Made by a program: the position numbers and the translations under genes
The notes under the pieces: generated by a model
Database searches by the model: none
What the model saw: the letters and a program-made list of their open reading frames with translations, nothing else
Told to the model about the DNA's origin: nothing
From: RUG334 sp045599645
GTDB lineage: Bacteria; Muiribacteriota; Ozemobacteria; Ozemobacterales; Ozemobacteraceae
Direction of reading: 5' to 3'
NCBI GenBank assembly: GCA_045599645.1
Contig: JAZRWI010000080.1
Coordinates: forward strand, 1-64,000
DNA length: 64,000 bases
Part shown: positions 43,932 to 52,851 of the stretch, piece by piece
Layout of the letters: the number at the start of each line of letters is the position of its first letter
Position numbering within the stretch: position 1 is the stretch's first letter

Positions 43932-44508
43932 AAATATGAACAGACTTCTCGAAAAGATGGACGCTCTTAACAAGAGCCTCAGCATCTATGCCCCAAAGCA
44001 TAATAGAAAAGCCAACAATGTTGATTTTCAAGCTCAGCTTGAAAAAGCCCAGAAAGGTCAGAATCTTTCATCCTGTTCACCGGCCACCACTGTAGAGAAC
44101 GCTAATGATGTCCAATTCGCCAAGAATCTTAATGAAGAAGTTCAAGGTCTCATCGAAAAGTATTCAAAGGAATACAACGTTGACCCAGACCTCGTAAAGC
44201 AACTTATAACAGTAGCCTCAGGGAATAATCCCCAAGCTGTTGGCTCTAATGGTAACGTTGGCCTTATGCAGCTCAATCCATCTCTTTTAAGCACATATGG
44301 TATAACCAATCCATTTGATCCGGCCCAGAACATTTCCGCAGGAACTCAGCATCTTTCACAGTTGCTACAGAACAACAACGGAAACCTGCCGTTAGCTCTT
44401 GCCTCCTATAATACTGATCCATTAACAGTTAAGCGATTTGGTGGCGTTCCACCATACTTAGAAACCCAGAACTTTGTTAACCAGATTTTATCTGGCTTAG
44501 GCAAATAA
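43924..44508 (+). CDS. Lytic transglycosylase-like protein lacking catalytic Glu
   Basis: 194 residues without signal peptide. Residues about 73-190 are an SLT domain: EYNVDPDLVKQLITVASGNN, NGNVGLMQLNP, NPFDPAQNISAGTQHLSQLL and LALASYNTDP. In active family members the block reads ...ESxxNP with Glu as catalytic acid; here it is VASGNNP, so Glu is Ala. The remaining fold motifs (GLMQL, N-I-x-AG, A-Y-N) are kept. It may be an inactive peptidoglycan binder or rod-cap-like scaffold for flagellum passage. It sits between fliJ and the MotE-like gene. Confidence 0.75.
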   Translation: MLENMNRLLEKMDALNKSLSIYAPKHNRKANNVDFQAQLEKAQKGQNLSSCSPATTVENANDVQFAKNLNEEVQGLIEKYSKEYNVDPDLVKQLITVASGNNPQAVGSNGNVGLMQLNPSLLSTYGITNPFDPAQNISAGTQHLSQLLQNNNGNLPLALASYNTDPLTVKRFGGVPPYLETQNFVNQILSGLGK

Positions 44509-44524
44509 ATAGAGGAAATCCAAA

Positions 44525-45460
44525 ATGCCTGATAATAGACCCGACAACAAACCGGCTAACAATAAACAAGCAGAAGAAACTCAGCAATATAACGAAGAAG
44601 AACTGAATACTCCCGAAACACGGGAAGAACAGCAGGAAAGCTATAGAGAACCTTCCCCACTATTCAAGTTCTTCAGTACCATCTTCTATATTTTTTTACT
44701 TATCGCTGTAGGTATTGCATTAGTATTATTGCTCTTTTCTCTTGATTTTCTTAATATTTATACCTTCAGAAACAGCATTCCTGAATCTCTTAGAAAAGGC
44801 TGGCCTCTGGAAGCCTATTATGAATTCGTAAAGCTTCATCAGCTCCCTGAAGAAGAACGATATCAGCAGATGATGCATATAGAAAAAGACCGTTATAATC
44901 AGCTAATGAGCGACGGGAACAAGAGTCTTGAAGACCGTGCAAAGGCTTTGGAAGAATCCTACAGAGCCTTAATCAGAACACAGAAAGAACAAAATAAATT
45001 AGACCAGGAAGCTATCCGTAAGAAACAGGAAGAGCTTGCACTGCAACAAAAAAAGCTTGAAGACAGTCTGGCTGACCTTGAAAAACGTAAGGCCGCTATT
45101 GATGATTTATCTAACCGTCTGGCTTCTGAAGCCATGAATATAGAATCAAGCCTTATCAGATTTATGGAAAAAGAAAATAGACTTGATCAGGTTTGTGCAA
45201 TTGCTGCTCAAATGGAACCCAAAGCTCTTGCCAGAGTATTTGACGAAGTTCCTGATGACCAGTTGATTTATGACATCATGGGCGGACTTCAGCCAAGTCA
45301 TTCAGCAAAAACACTTGCCAATATGGACCCTGAAAAAGCAGGTAAGATTATGAAAATAAGCAACAATGCTCTGACATTACCTCCTCCAGGTCCATCAAGA
45401 AGCTATGTTCCTCAGTCTCTCACCAATCTGATAGACGAAACTCAAGCCAATCGAAGATAA
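44525..45460 (+). CDS. MotE-like membrane protein (MgtE N-domain)
   Basis: 311 residues. A Gln/Asn/Glu-rich N-terminal ~50 residues, one membrane helix (about residues 53-76), a long coiled coil (KQEELALQQKKLEDSLADLE) and a C-terminal MgtE-intracellular-N-like segment (QVCAIAAQMEPKALARVFDE, MGGLQPSHSAKTLANMDPEK). This is the MotE/FliK-neighbour architecture described as a chaperone of the stator MotC in some bacteria. Here the stator genes are absent. It ends the flagellar operon at a perfect hairpin. Confidence 0.7.
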   Translation: MPDNRPDNKPANNKQAEETQQYNEEELNTPETREEQQESYREPSPLFKFFSTIFYIFLLIAVGIALVLLLFSLDFLNIYTFRNSIPESLRKGWPLEAYYEFVKLHQLPEEERYQQMMHIEKDRYNQLMSDGNKSLEDRAKALEESYRALIRTQKEQNKLDQEAIRKKQEELALQQKKLEDSLADLEKRKAAIDDLSNRLASEAMNIESSLIRFMEKENRLDQVCAIAAQMEPKALARVFDEVPDDQLIYDIMGGLQPSHSAKTLANMDPEKAGKIMKISNNALTLPPPGPSRSYVPQSLTNLIDETQANRR

Positions 45461-45515
45461 TACAACGTAAATAAAAAGCCCTGGCTAATTGCCAGGGCTT
45501 TTTATTTACGTTGTA
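45461..45515. terminator. Perfect 25-bp bidirectional terminator
   Basis: The arms 45461-45485 and 45491-45515 are exact reverse complements with a 5-base loop (TAATT). The core GCCCTGGC/GCCAGGGC is flanked by A-rich and T-rich tracts, so it can end the flagellar operon rightward and the minus-strand gene at 45521 leftward. Confidence 0.9.
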
Positions 45516-45520
45516 TTTGC

Positions 45521-46036
45521 TTACTGCAAGCTTGCTAACTGCTGATTGATTTCTTCAGATTCCAGCTTACTACTTCTTGTTGCCTGAAGAACACGCTGTC
45601 TCAGATTAGCGTAGAACAACTGCTTGTCTTCCGGGCTGTCTTCGATGATTACCTTAGGTGGTTCAATCATTGCAAAATCCTTGCTAGCACCGTAGAATCC
45701 ATCGTCATCGCTTTCATGGAATAAAACAGTCATTGCTACATCAGAACGGTTTTCAAGATTTTCAACAATCTTTTCAGCCATTTCATCGCTCATAGGAATT
45801 TCTGCAACTGGTAAAATGCTTTCATCTGCTCTGTCCAAGATTAAATCAACTGCTTCTTCTTCACAGATAAGCTTTTCTTCTTCATCAGAATAAGTTCTGT
45901 GCTGAAACTGTTTAAGTCTTTCCTGAAGAGATTTAATCCTCAAATTCATGCTGTCTGTGCTGGAAATATCAGCATAAGCATTGCTACAGCACAGGCACAG
46001 GAATGCCATTCCCAGACTAAGAGCCAATTTACGCAT
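45521..46036 (-). CDS. Secreted protein of unknown function
   Basis: 171 residues from the ATG at 46036, chosen because GGAGGT stands 7 bases upstream and a signal peptide starts there (MRKLALSLGMAFLCLCCSNA, cleavage after AYA). The mature part is short, acidic and helical with motifs such as RIKSLQERLKQFQHRTYSDE and ending SSKLESEEINQQLASLQ. No known domain. It is the only gene between the flagellar terminator and the beta-helix cluster; linkage to either is uncertain. Confidence 0.6.
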   Translation of the reverse strand: MRKLALSLGMAFLCLCCSNAYADISSTDSMNLRIKSLQERLKQFQHRTYSDEEEKLICEEEAVDLILDRADESILPVAEIPMSDEMAEKIVENLENRSDVAMTVLFHESDDDGFYGASKDFAMIEPPKVIIEDSPEDKQLFYANLRQRVLQATRSSKLESEEINQQLASLQ

Positions 46037-46110
46037 TATTTCTACCTCCGTCGACAAATAAAGTGTTCTATTACTTAATTCATCGGCATAAACAGGTGCT
46101 TTTATTAGTA

Positions 46111-48081
46111 TTATTCAGCACCATAAGCGCCAATCTGGCCTTTATTTGAAGCTACATCAAGAAGTGGTGACCCGCTCTGCAGATGATAATCATATACATT
46201 CCCAATTTTTCCTTCGAACATTGGATCGACATTATGTATCGGTGCACCGCTCTGAGTGCAATTGACTGTAGCTGTCTTAAAACCAAAAATATTATTATAT
46301 GGGAAAGCAATACCGGAAGAATACATGTCTTCAATACCATTACCGCTTCCGCTACTAGCCATATTCACAATAATGTTATTCTGGACTTTTGCGTCCATAG
46401 CTCCTTCAAGCTGAATTCCGTTAAGGGCATCAATAGTCAGAAACTGTGCATCACAATTATCACCGCTTATTTCAAGACCCTTGGCAAGAGAATTGATAAC
46501 ACCGTTTCTTATTCTTGTATCAGCCTTGTCAAAAGCCTGAACTCCAGCCTTTTTGCAATTTCTAACATCAAAATAATTAAGTGTCAGACCTGTGTTGTTA
46601 TTAAGAATAATGCCTACATCACAGCCTTCAGCCTTTACATCTGAAATATTACAATAATATGTATTTTCTACATTTATACCTGTTTCACAATCTTCTGTAT
46701 AAATTCCAGAAATAGCTGTTCCACTAGCTGTAATCAATGCAAAACCGGTTTTACAATATCTGGCTTTTACATTATCAATTTTCAGGTTACTGCTATAAAG
46801 CTTAAGCCCTGTATTTGCACCTGATATAACAACATTACTGAACAAGCTTTCGTTTTCACCTATTCCAGCCATGAATCTTATGCCATCCCAGTCATTGTTC
46901 TGAGGTGTTGAGGACTGTGAAAGGAATTGAATTGGTTCTGCTTCGGTGCCACGGGCAATAATAACTCCTTCAACTACGAATTCACAGAGACTGTTTTTAA
47001 AAGTGTTATCCTTATTGCCATCAGTAAAGAATCTGATGCTAGTGCCAGGTTCAATAGTCAAAGTATATCTTGAAGGAATCGTAATATCACCACCCAAACT
47101 AATCGGGCTCCATTCCTTTTTCCAGACAATATCTTCATGGATTGTTCCTGTAGGAACAAAGCTTCTTACAGCAGGCAATTCAGAGAGATTACCTTCATAA
47201 TCTACTGCATAAAGATTATAGGTATAATAGCGGCCTGGAGAAACCAGATCGTCAACAACAGACAACTGGCTGCTGAACATGTCGTTTTCATCTCTTAAAA
47301 GAGCGAGCTTTCCACCGTTTTCACTGCGATAAATTCTAAATCCCCTGATTGGATCCGCACCGGCATATTGCCAAGAGAGCTGAGGACCATATATCGTCTG
47401 AGTAATATTGAAATCAATAGGAGTATCTGGCGCCCCTTCGATATCATACATGCTTACAGTCTTAAAGCTTGACTGTTCTGTAGTAAAGGTGCGGCCGTCA
47501 GATGTAGTTCCTGTTACAGAAAAATAATAGGTTGAATCAGGATAAAGATTATTAAGTGTAATTCTATGCTGAGTAGCTTTTGCATCTGGTGTTGTAGTGC
47601 TTGGCATATTGCTTAATTCGCGATATGTAACCGAAACACTCATTTCTTCATGACAATTAATATCAAGAACAACACTTGTTTTTTCCTTTACTGCAACATT
47701 AGCCTTTATCATCTTTTCCATGCTATCAACAACGATTGTAACGTCATTAATAACCTGACCATACCCTAATTCTATTGTTGCAGAGCCAAGATAAAATCCG
47801 TCACGTTCGACTGTTAAATTATGATGTCCTTCATCTAATGAAGTAAACATGAAACGGCCCATTTCATCTGTTTCAGCTTTGTAAAGAGAACGATTTGATG
47901 TAATTATTGCTCCGGAGACAGCTAGTTTATTAGAATCAATAACAATGCCAGATACGCTGCCACGCTGAGTATCAAGAACATGATCCTCGTCTCTTACACA
48001 GCCAACAGTGAAAATAATAAATAAGGAAACAACGAATATGAGTATGTTTCTTATCCAAAGCTTAGTATTTTCGTTTCTCAT
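46111..48081 (-). CDS. Beta-helix lipoprotein with CarboxypepD-reg and Fn3 domains, copy 3
   Basis: 656 residues. Lipobox FTVGC (Cys about residue 28). A carboxypeptidase-regulatory-like beta sandwich follows (GSVSGIVIDSNKLAVSGAII, FTSLDEGHHNLTVERDGFYL), then two fibronectin III-like domains (residues about 120-320) and a C-terminal right-handed parallel beta-helix of NosD/pectate-lyase type (NVVISGANTGLKLYSSNLKI, AEGCDVGIILNNNTGLTLNY). The helix starts with the shared motif DITIPSRYTLTIEPGTSIRF. Probably a surface protein that binds or cleaves a polysaccharide; catalytic residues are not identifiable. Coupled to copy 2 by ATGA. Confidence 0.8.
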   Translation of the reverse strand: MRNENTKLWIRNILIFVVSLFIIFTVGCVRDEDHVLDTQRGSVSGIVIDSNKLAVSGAIITSNRSLYKAETDEMGRFMFTSLDEGHHNLTVERDGFYLGSATIELGYGQVINDVTIVVDSMEKMIKANVAVKEKTSVVLDINCHEEMSVSVTYRELSNMPSTTTPDAKATQHRITLNNLYPDSTYYFSVTGTTSDGRTFTTEQSSFKTVSMYDIEGAPDTPIDFNITQTIYGPQLSWQYAGADPIRGFRIYRSENGGKLALLRDENDMFSSQLSVVDDLVSPGRYYTYNLYAVDYEGNLSELPAVRSFVPTGTIHEDIVWKKEWSPISLGGDITIPSRYTLTIEPGTSIRFFTDGNKDNTFKNSLCEFVVEGVIIARGTEAEPIQFLSQSSTPQNNDWDGIRFMAGIGENESLFSNVVISGANTGLKLYSSNLKIDNVKARYCKTGFALITASGTAISGIYTEDCETGINVENTYYCNISDVKAEGCDVGIILNNNTGLTLNYFDVRNCKKAGVQAFDKADTRIRNGVINSLAKGLEISGDNCDAQFLTIDALNGIQLEGAMDAKVQNNIIVNMASSGSGNGIEDMYSSGIAFPYNNIFGFKTATVNCTQSGAPIHNVDPMFEGKIGNVYDYHLQSGSPLLDVASNKGQIGAYGAE

Positions 48082-50048
48082 TTCCTTGTTACCCCATATC
48101 TACCAAGTTCAAGTCCGAATTCATCGTTTATACGGCAGAGAGAAGATTCACTAAGATTGTAATCATATGGACTTCCACCGACAAAAGCTGGATCCAGAGC
48201 CACTGATAATGTTCCAACATCGCAGCCATAAACAGCATTCGCAAAGCCATAAATATCGTTATAGCAGTAGGTTGGATACTGGCTTTCATTCATATATGCA
48301 ATACCAGTTGCACCGGCATTGGAGGTATTAGTGAAAATATTGTTAGTCAGGTAGAGAGAACCAGTAGCAATAATCAAGGCTCTATCAGCATCAACAGTAA
48401 CATGGTCTATTATATTGCCACCATCATTCCTGAGGATATTAGTGTAATTGATACCTTCTGGACTGACTACGAGGGTATTTGTAATAATGCTATTTGCAAA
48501 GGTTCCTCTTATACCCGTATTGTATGCATAAATATCTGTATTACGGATGAATGTCTGGTCATAAATGCTATCTGTGAAGTTTTCAAGACCAACAGAGGTA
48601 TTTGTTATTCTTGAATTCTTCAAAGTCATATGGAAACATTTATTGATTGAAACTGCTACTGATGAAATATCATCAAAATAACAATTTTCAAGTTCAACAG
48701 CCTGAGTTACCCCTTCAAAGCGTAAGCCGCCAACGGAATGCTTAACAGTAATGCCACTTACAGCAACATTTACAGATTTAACATTAATAGTATAGCCACT
48801 GCAGCCAAAAATTTCTGCATTCCTGATAGCTGAAATACCTGTCTGAGAAGAAAGAATTGTAATTCCAGCCCAGTGTTCACGTTTACCTGAACCATCAAGA
48901 GGACTGAAAATAACCGGTTCAGCTTCTGTGCCATTAACAGTGAGTGAGCCATGAACCAGTATTTCTACTCTATCTGTATCAAAGCCAGATTTGAAGGAAT
49001 CATTTTCGCTGATCTGGAATTCTGTTCCAGCTTCAACAGTCATATTGACACCCATGGGAACAATAAGGTCTGCTGTTATCTTTACAGGAGAATCCAGTTT
49101 ACTTATGTTAATATCGTTCTTAACTACGCCAGGAACGAAAACTAAGTCAGAGACCATCTTATCAGATTCAGCACCTACATTGTTTACAGCAGTAACTGCA
49201 TAACGGCAGAAAACACCTGTTTCTGCTTCCACATCGCTGTAACTGCAACCCTTAGTAATAACTGTTCCGTTGCAACGAACCCAGGCACCGCCCTTTTTCT
49301 GGCGATAAACATTATAGCCTGCAACAGAAAGCTTTGTTTCAGGAGCAGTCCAGGTCAAAGGCACTACACCAAGCTCAGTCATATCTGCTATCTTTATAGA
49401 AGATGGCTTATATGGCGCTTCGCCACTGGCAGTTCTAAAAGTATAATCGAAGGAAGAATAACTATTAGAAAATTCATCAAGATATTGAATCTTGAAATGA
49501 TATACAGTTTCTGGGGTTAGACCGGTTAAGAGGTAATAATGTATTTTATTTGGGCGTTCTTCTGCAACATAGCTACCATAGCTCATATCTTTGCCATAAT
49601 GGATGTTACAGCAGATATCCTTGTAGGTCTGCCAATTAATTTCAACAGTAGTTGATGAAACCTGGCCAATAACAACTTTAGAAATTCTGTTACTGGCGCT
49701 CAAGCGGTCTAATCGGATAAAATCAACTTTTGTTTCCTGATCAGATTTTACTTCAGACTGATACTGTTCAAGCGCAAAATCGCTGTGCTGAATAATAATA
49801 TTATTAAGGCCAGCAGGGAGTTCTGGCAGTCTGAAAGAACCGTCCAGACCGGAATAAACAATCTGGTCATCTGCAAACAGAGAAAAACATTTTGCATTAA
49901 TTACTGCGTCGCCTTTTTCATCGATTAATCTGCTGCTAAAGCTGCCAGTATTGGACTGACGGCTTCCACAGCCTGTAAGCAGAGCAGTTAATAGCAAAAC
50001 TGCCAGCAAAAAAGCTGGCACTATTTTCCTTCTGTCAATTTGGAACAT
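48078..50048 (-). CDS. Beta-helix lipoprotein with CarboxypepD-reg and Fn3 domains, copy 2
   Basis: About 656 residues from the ATG at 50048; an in-frame GTG at 50057 is an alternative, but AGGTG is spaced for the ATG. Lipobox LLTGC. The same order as its neighbours: a regulatory-like beta sandwich (ARLIDEKGDAVINAKC-type), Fn3-like domains with TGLTPETVYHFKIQYLDEF, then a parallel beta-helix preceded by TADLIVPMGVNMTVEAGTEF. Turns such as NCYFDDISSVAVSINKCFHM and NSRITNTSVGLENFTDSIYD show the repeat. The gene overlaps the 3' end of copy 1 by 14 bases. Confidence 0.78.
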   Translation of the reverse strand: MFQIDRRKIVPAFLLAVLLLTALLTGCGSRQSNTGSFSSRLIDEKGDAVINAKCFSLFADDQIVYSGLDGSFRLPELPAGLNNIIIQHSDFALEQYQSEVKSDQETKVDFIRLDRLSASNRISKVVIGQVSSTTVEINWQTYKDICCNIHYGKDMSYGSYVAEERPNKIHYYLLTGLTPETVYHFKIQYLDEFSNSYSSFDYTFRTASGEAPYKPSSIKIADMTELGVVPLTWTAPETKLSVAGYNVYRQKKGGAWVRCNGTVITKGCSYSDVEAETGVFCRYAVTAVNNVGAESDKMVSDLVFVPGVVKNDINISKLDSPVKITADLIVPMGVNMTVEAGTEFQISENDSFKSGFDTDRVEILVHGSLTVNGTEAEPVIFSPLDGSGKREHWAGITILSSQTGISAIRNAEIFGCSGYTINVKSVNVAVSGITVKHSVGGLRFEGVTQAVELENCYFDDISSVAVSINKCFHMTLKNSRITNTSVGLENFTDSIYDQTFIRNTDIYAYNTGIRGTFANSIITNTLVVSPEGINYTNILRNDGGNIIDHVTVDADRALIIATGSLYLTNNIFTNTSNAGATGIAYMNESQYPTYCYNDIYGFANAVYGCDVGTLSVALDPAFVGGSPYDYNLSESSLCRINDEFGLELGRYGVTRK

Positions 50049-52044
50049 CTTCTGCACCTATGTCTTCACCAGAATCATAACCAGCCTTTTTCAAAGTGCT
50101 GCCTGATTTTGGAGTGTAGCTGAAATTAGAATCTGTTAAAGCATCTATAAATGGGTCACCGCCAGTTAAAGCCGGCCCTGAAGATGAACTAAATGCCAGG
50201 TCACCACTTACAGCTAATGCATTTCCAGAGGAATTGCCATACTTCATAGCTGGAACAGTCTGATTCCAAACACCATTATTCTGAATAGAGATATCAGTAG
50301 ATGAAGTATTATTGCTTACATAAAGCAGACCCATGCTATTGCGGTTTTTATCAGCCAACATGAGATTGCTTCTGATAAATGTCTTTGCAGTATCTTTTAC
50401 CTGAATACAAAGAGGTGCCTGAATAGTATTTCTGCGGATTTCATCAAAACCGTTGCAAACGATACCTATTCCGCCAGTTCCCCACCCTATTGTATTGCGG
50501 TAAACCATAGAAGCAGAATTGTTAGCATTAACTTCAATAGCGGTAATTACATTAGCCTTGATTTTATTACCAGTAATCTGGTTCAGTTCATTATTCATAG
50601 CTCTAATGGCATATGAACAACCACTGAAGGTATTATCTGAAATTTTAATAACAGCATTGCTATCACTTATATCAATACCAGTAATACAAGAAACAAAGCT
50701 ATTGTTATCTATTTCAATATCATTTTCTGATTTATTTGCATATATAGCAGCATCAGAGCAGTTGCTAAACCAGCATCCACTGATTTTTGGCAAACCATTT
50801 TCACCAACAACACCCTTTTCTGCAAATTGTATCTTTAAGCCTTCAAGAGATGATGCAGACAGGTCTGCAGATTCTTTGAAGGTAATACCTTCCCAGTCAC
50901 CATTCTCTGGAACTGCTTCTGCCGATGTAATACAGACTGGCTGACTTTCAGTTCCCTGAACAAGCAAAGTACCAAGAACAGTTATACCAACCTTGTCTAT
51001 TCCAACTCCGTCTGCATCCCACTTATCGATACCTGCAGCACGGATTTCTGTGCCTTTTGCAATAATAAGGCTTGCACCCTGAGCAATGATTAAATCCCCA
51101 GTGAGTTCATAAGGTGATCCCTGAGGATTCCAAACAACGTTAGTATTTATTGTTCCAGGCATAACCATTGATACAACGGCAGAAGGTGAACTTTCATCGC
51201 CACTGCCTGCAATTCTGGTTACTCTATAAAAATATTTTTCACCAACCTTAATACCCATATCAACATATGAAGCCTGCTGAACAATACCTGTGTTTATTTT
51301 TTCAAATACACCATCAATGCTGGAAGAACGATAAACATTAAAGCCTGCAAAATCAGCACTCGCATCTGCATTCCAAGCAAGAGAAAAAGCTGAATTTCCA
51401 TAATTTTTTGAAATGGTCAGGCCTGTTGGAGGTTCACTTCTAGCTGCTACAGAGGTTGTAAAGGTTTTAACTTCTGAAGTAAGAGCTCTGTTAAACTTAT
51501 CTGTTCCTAGACACTGGAATACATATGTAGTAGATGGAACAAGACCAGTAAGCTCAAAAATGTGAGTATATTTCTTAGCTGAACTGCTTGGCAATACCTT
51601 ATCCATCTGGGAATTACTGCCATAAGCAATCTTGGTATCAGCTTCAAATTTTGTTTTAAAGCTGATGGTAGCCTTTGTTGAAGTAACTTCAGAGACAACT
51701 ATGTCATATATTTCGCCTGCTGACGGAAGCTGGAATGTGATATTTTCGACAATCATACCACTCTGAACTTCGTAGCTCTTTGATTGACTCTGATAATTTT
51801 CCTTGCTGGCTACAAATTCATATATCTGTGGTTCTAAGTCTTCAATATTCCACTTACCATAGTAGTCAGTAACAGCACTACGGCCGCCAACTGATACAAC
51901 AGCTCCACTTAAAGCCTTAGCGTTTGTATCTAATACGATACCGCTGGCCCCACCCGAAGCAGCATCGTTGGAACCCATGCAGCCAATCAGGCTCATGACG
52001 GAAAATACAAGGATAAAAATTGTCATCAATCTAAAGTTTTTCAT
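50035..52044 (-). CDS. Beta-helix lipoprotein with CarboxypepD-reg and Fn3 domains, copy 1
   Basis: 669 residues. Lipobox SLIGC (Cys about residue 22). Domain order as in copies 2 and 3: GASGIVLDTNAKALSGAVVS regulatory-like domain (residues about 35-110), Fn3-like domains (GLVPSTTYVFQCLGTDKFNR, GFNVYRSSSIDGVFEKINTG), then TGDLIIAQGASLIIAKGTEI and a beta-helix (ISGCWFSNCSDAAIYANKSE, DNSFVSCITGIDISDSNAVI). First gene of the three-gene minus-strand cluster. Three diverged but co-linear copies point to tandem duplication with later specialisation, for example on different glycans. Confidence 0.78.
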   Translation of the reverse strand: MKNFRLMTIFILVFSVMSLIGCMGSNDAASGGASGIVLDTNAKALSGAVVSVGGRSAVTDYYGKWNIEDLEPQIYEFVASKENYQSQSKSYEVQSGMIVENITFQLPSAGEIYDIVVSEVTSTKATISFKTKFEADTKIAYGSNSQMDKVLPSSSAKKYTHIFELTGLVPSTTYVFQCLGTDKFNRALTSEVKTFTTSVAARSEPPTGLTISKNYGNSAFSLAWNADASADFAGFNVYRSSSIDGVFEKINTGIVQQASYVDMGIKVGEKYFYRVTRIAGSGDESSPSAVVSMVMPGTINTNVVWNPQGSPYELTGDLIIAQGASLIIAKGTEIRAAGIDKWDADGVGIDKVGITVLGTLLVQGTESQPVCITSAEAVPENGDWEGITFKESADLSASSLEGLKIQFAEKGVVGENGLPKISGCWFSNCSDAAIYANKSENDIEIDNNSFVSCITGIDISDSNAVIKISDNTFSGCSYAIRAMNNELNQITGNKIKANVITAIEVNANNSASMVYRNTIGWGTGGIGIVCNGFDEIRRNTIQAPLCIQVKDTAKTFIRSNLMLADKNRNSMGLLYVSNNTSSTDISIQNNGVWNQTVPAMKYGNSSGNALAVSGDLAFSSSSGPALTGGDPFIDALTDSNFSYTPKSGSTLKKAGYDSGEDIGAEDVPN

Positions 52045-52127
52045 AGCGTCTTCTTTGAATTTCGGCTATTTGTCTTCAAAAGCTTAGATTTTTATATGAC
52101 ATCAAGAACAGATATTCCCTAAAATCG

Positions 52128-52175
52128 AAAAGGCACTCCATGCCGCTTCCTGAGCTCAGTATGGTGGTGCCTTTT
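52128..52175 (-). terminator. Hairpin terminator of the small minus-strand gene
   Basis: Outer stem AAAAGGCAC (52128-52136) with GTGCCTTTT (52167-52175) and an inner CCAT/ATGG pair, followed on the minus strand by a T-rich run. It is 25 bases past the stop of the 82-residue gene and upstream of the beta-helix cluster, which would therefore need its own promoter. Confidence 0.6.
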
Positions 52176-52200
52176 TGCTTGAATGCTTAGCAGTTTGTTT

Positions 52201-52449
52201 TTATGCTACTTCTTCAAGATTAATTGTAGAATCTTCGCACTGGCTGGCAAGATCAATCTTACCGTTGCTCATGTCAAAGAGTCTCTGCTGAATTCTGGCC
52301 TGAACGATTTCAAGACCGTTTGGCAGGTCGAGCAGGTTGATGTCTTTTCCTAAGACTTCGCCGTAGTTTTCTTTAATATGCTGAATCATACGAATTCTGA
52401 ATTCAGCATCTGTCTTGGCCTGATACAATGGAGTATTAGGTAGAATCAC
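52201..52449 (-). CDS. Small protein of unknown function
   Basis: 82 residues starting at GTG with GGGGGT five bases upstream. No signal peptide or membrane helix; helical and hydrophilic, with TPLYQAKTDAEFRIRMIQHI and NLLDLPNGLEIVQARIQQRL. Family not recognised. The clean ribosome site and the following terminator support a real gene. It stands just upstream of the beta-helix cluster in the same orientation. Confidence 0.5.
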   Translation of the reverse strand: MILPNTPLYQAKTDAEFRIRMIQHIKENYGEVLGKDINLLDLPNGLEIVQARIQQRLFDMSNGKIDLASQCEDSTINLEEVA

Positions 52450-52851
52450 GATTTACCCCCTGGAATGTGATTTAGATACAGTTCACACTACTTATCGGCA
52501 AGACTGAATATTCCCTTAATGCTTTTTTTATATCTCAGAAAAATAGCAACTTTATAACTTGCCCAAAAGAAGATATCCCAAAACTAGAAATCTATAAAAA
52601 TCCCGATGTACAGTAGATTCCTAAAACCTCCCTTTTTAAGGGAGGGTAGGGAGGGTTTTGATTTTAGAAAGAACTTGTTTTGAATGCATAAAATCGAGTT
52701 TTCAGACAGCCTCTTTAAGGGAGGGTAGGGAGGGTTTTGATTTTAGAAAGAACTTGTTTTGAATGCATAAAATAGAGTATTCAGACAGCCTCCAAAGAGG
52801 CTTAAGCCACTTATAATGTAGGTTTACTAAAATTTACATTTAAAATATTGC
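52450..52851. other. Gene-free region with 79-bp direct repeat
   Basis: About 400 bases between divergent genes. The left part (52450-52630) is AT-rich with no recognisable promoter of quality. The right part holds two adjacent 79-bp repeat units, described separately, and a short AGCCTC/GAGGCT dyad near 52787-52802. No coding region or RNA gene is evident. Confidence 0.5.
52635..52792. repeat. 79-bp direct repeat, two adjacent units
   Basis: Unit 1 at 52635-52713 and unit 2 at 52714-52792, nearly identical apart from a few substitutions (AAATCGAGTTTTC versus AAATAGAGTATTC). Each begins TTTAAGGGAGGGTAGGGAGGG and continues through TTTTAGAAAGAACTTG. Immediately left of unit 1 is CCTCCCTT, which forms with it the palindrome CCTCCCTTTTTAAGGGAGG. 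Confidence 0.9.

Noticed and set aside
46183..46644. Plus-strand open frame opposite the beta-helix gene
   Set aside because: Antisense to a clear lipoprotein gene and lacking any start signal or domain.
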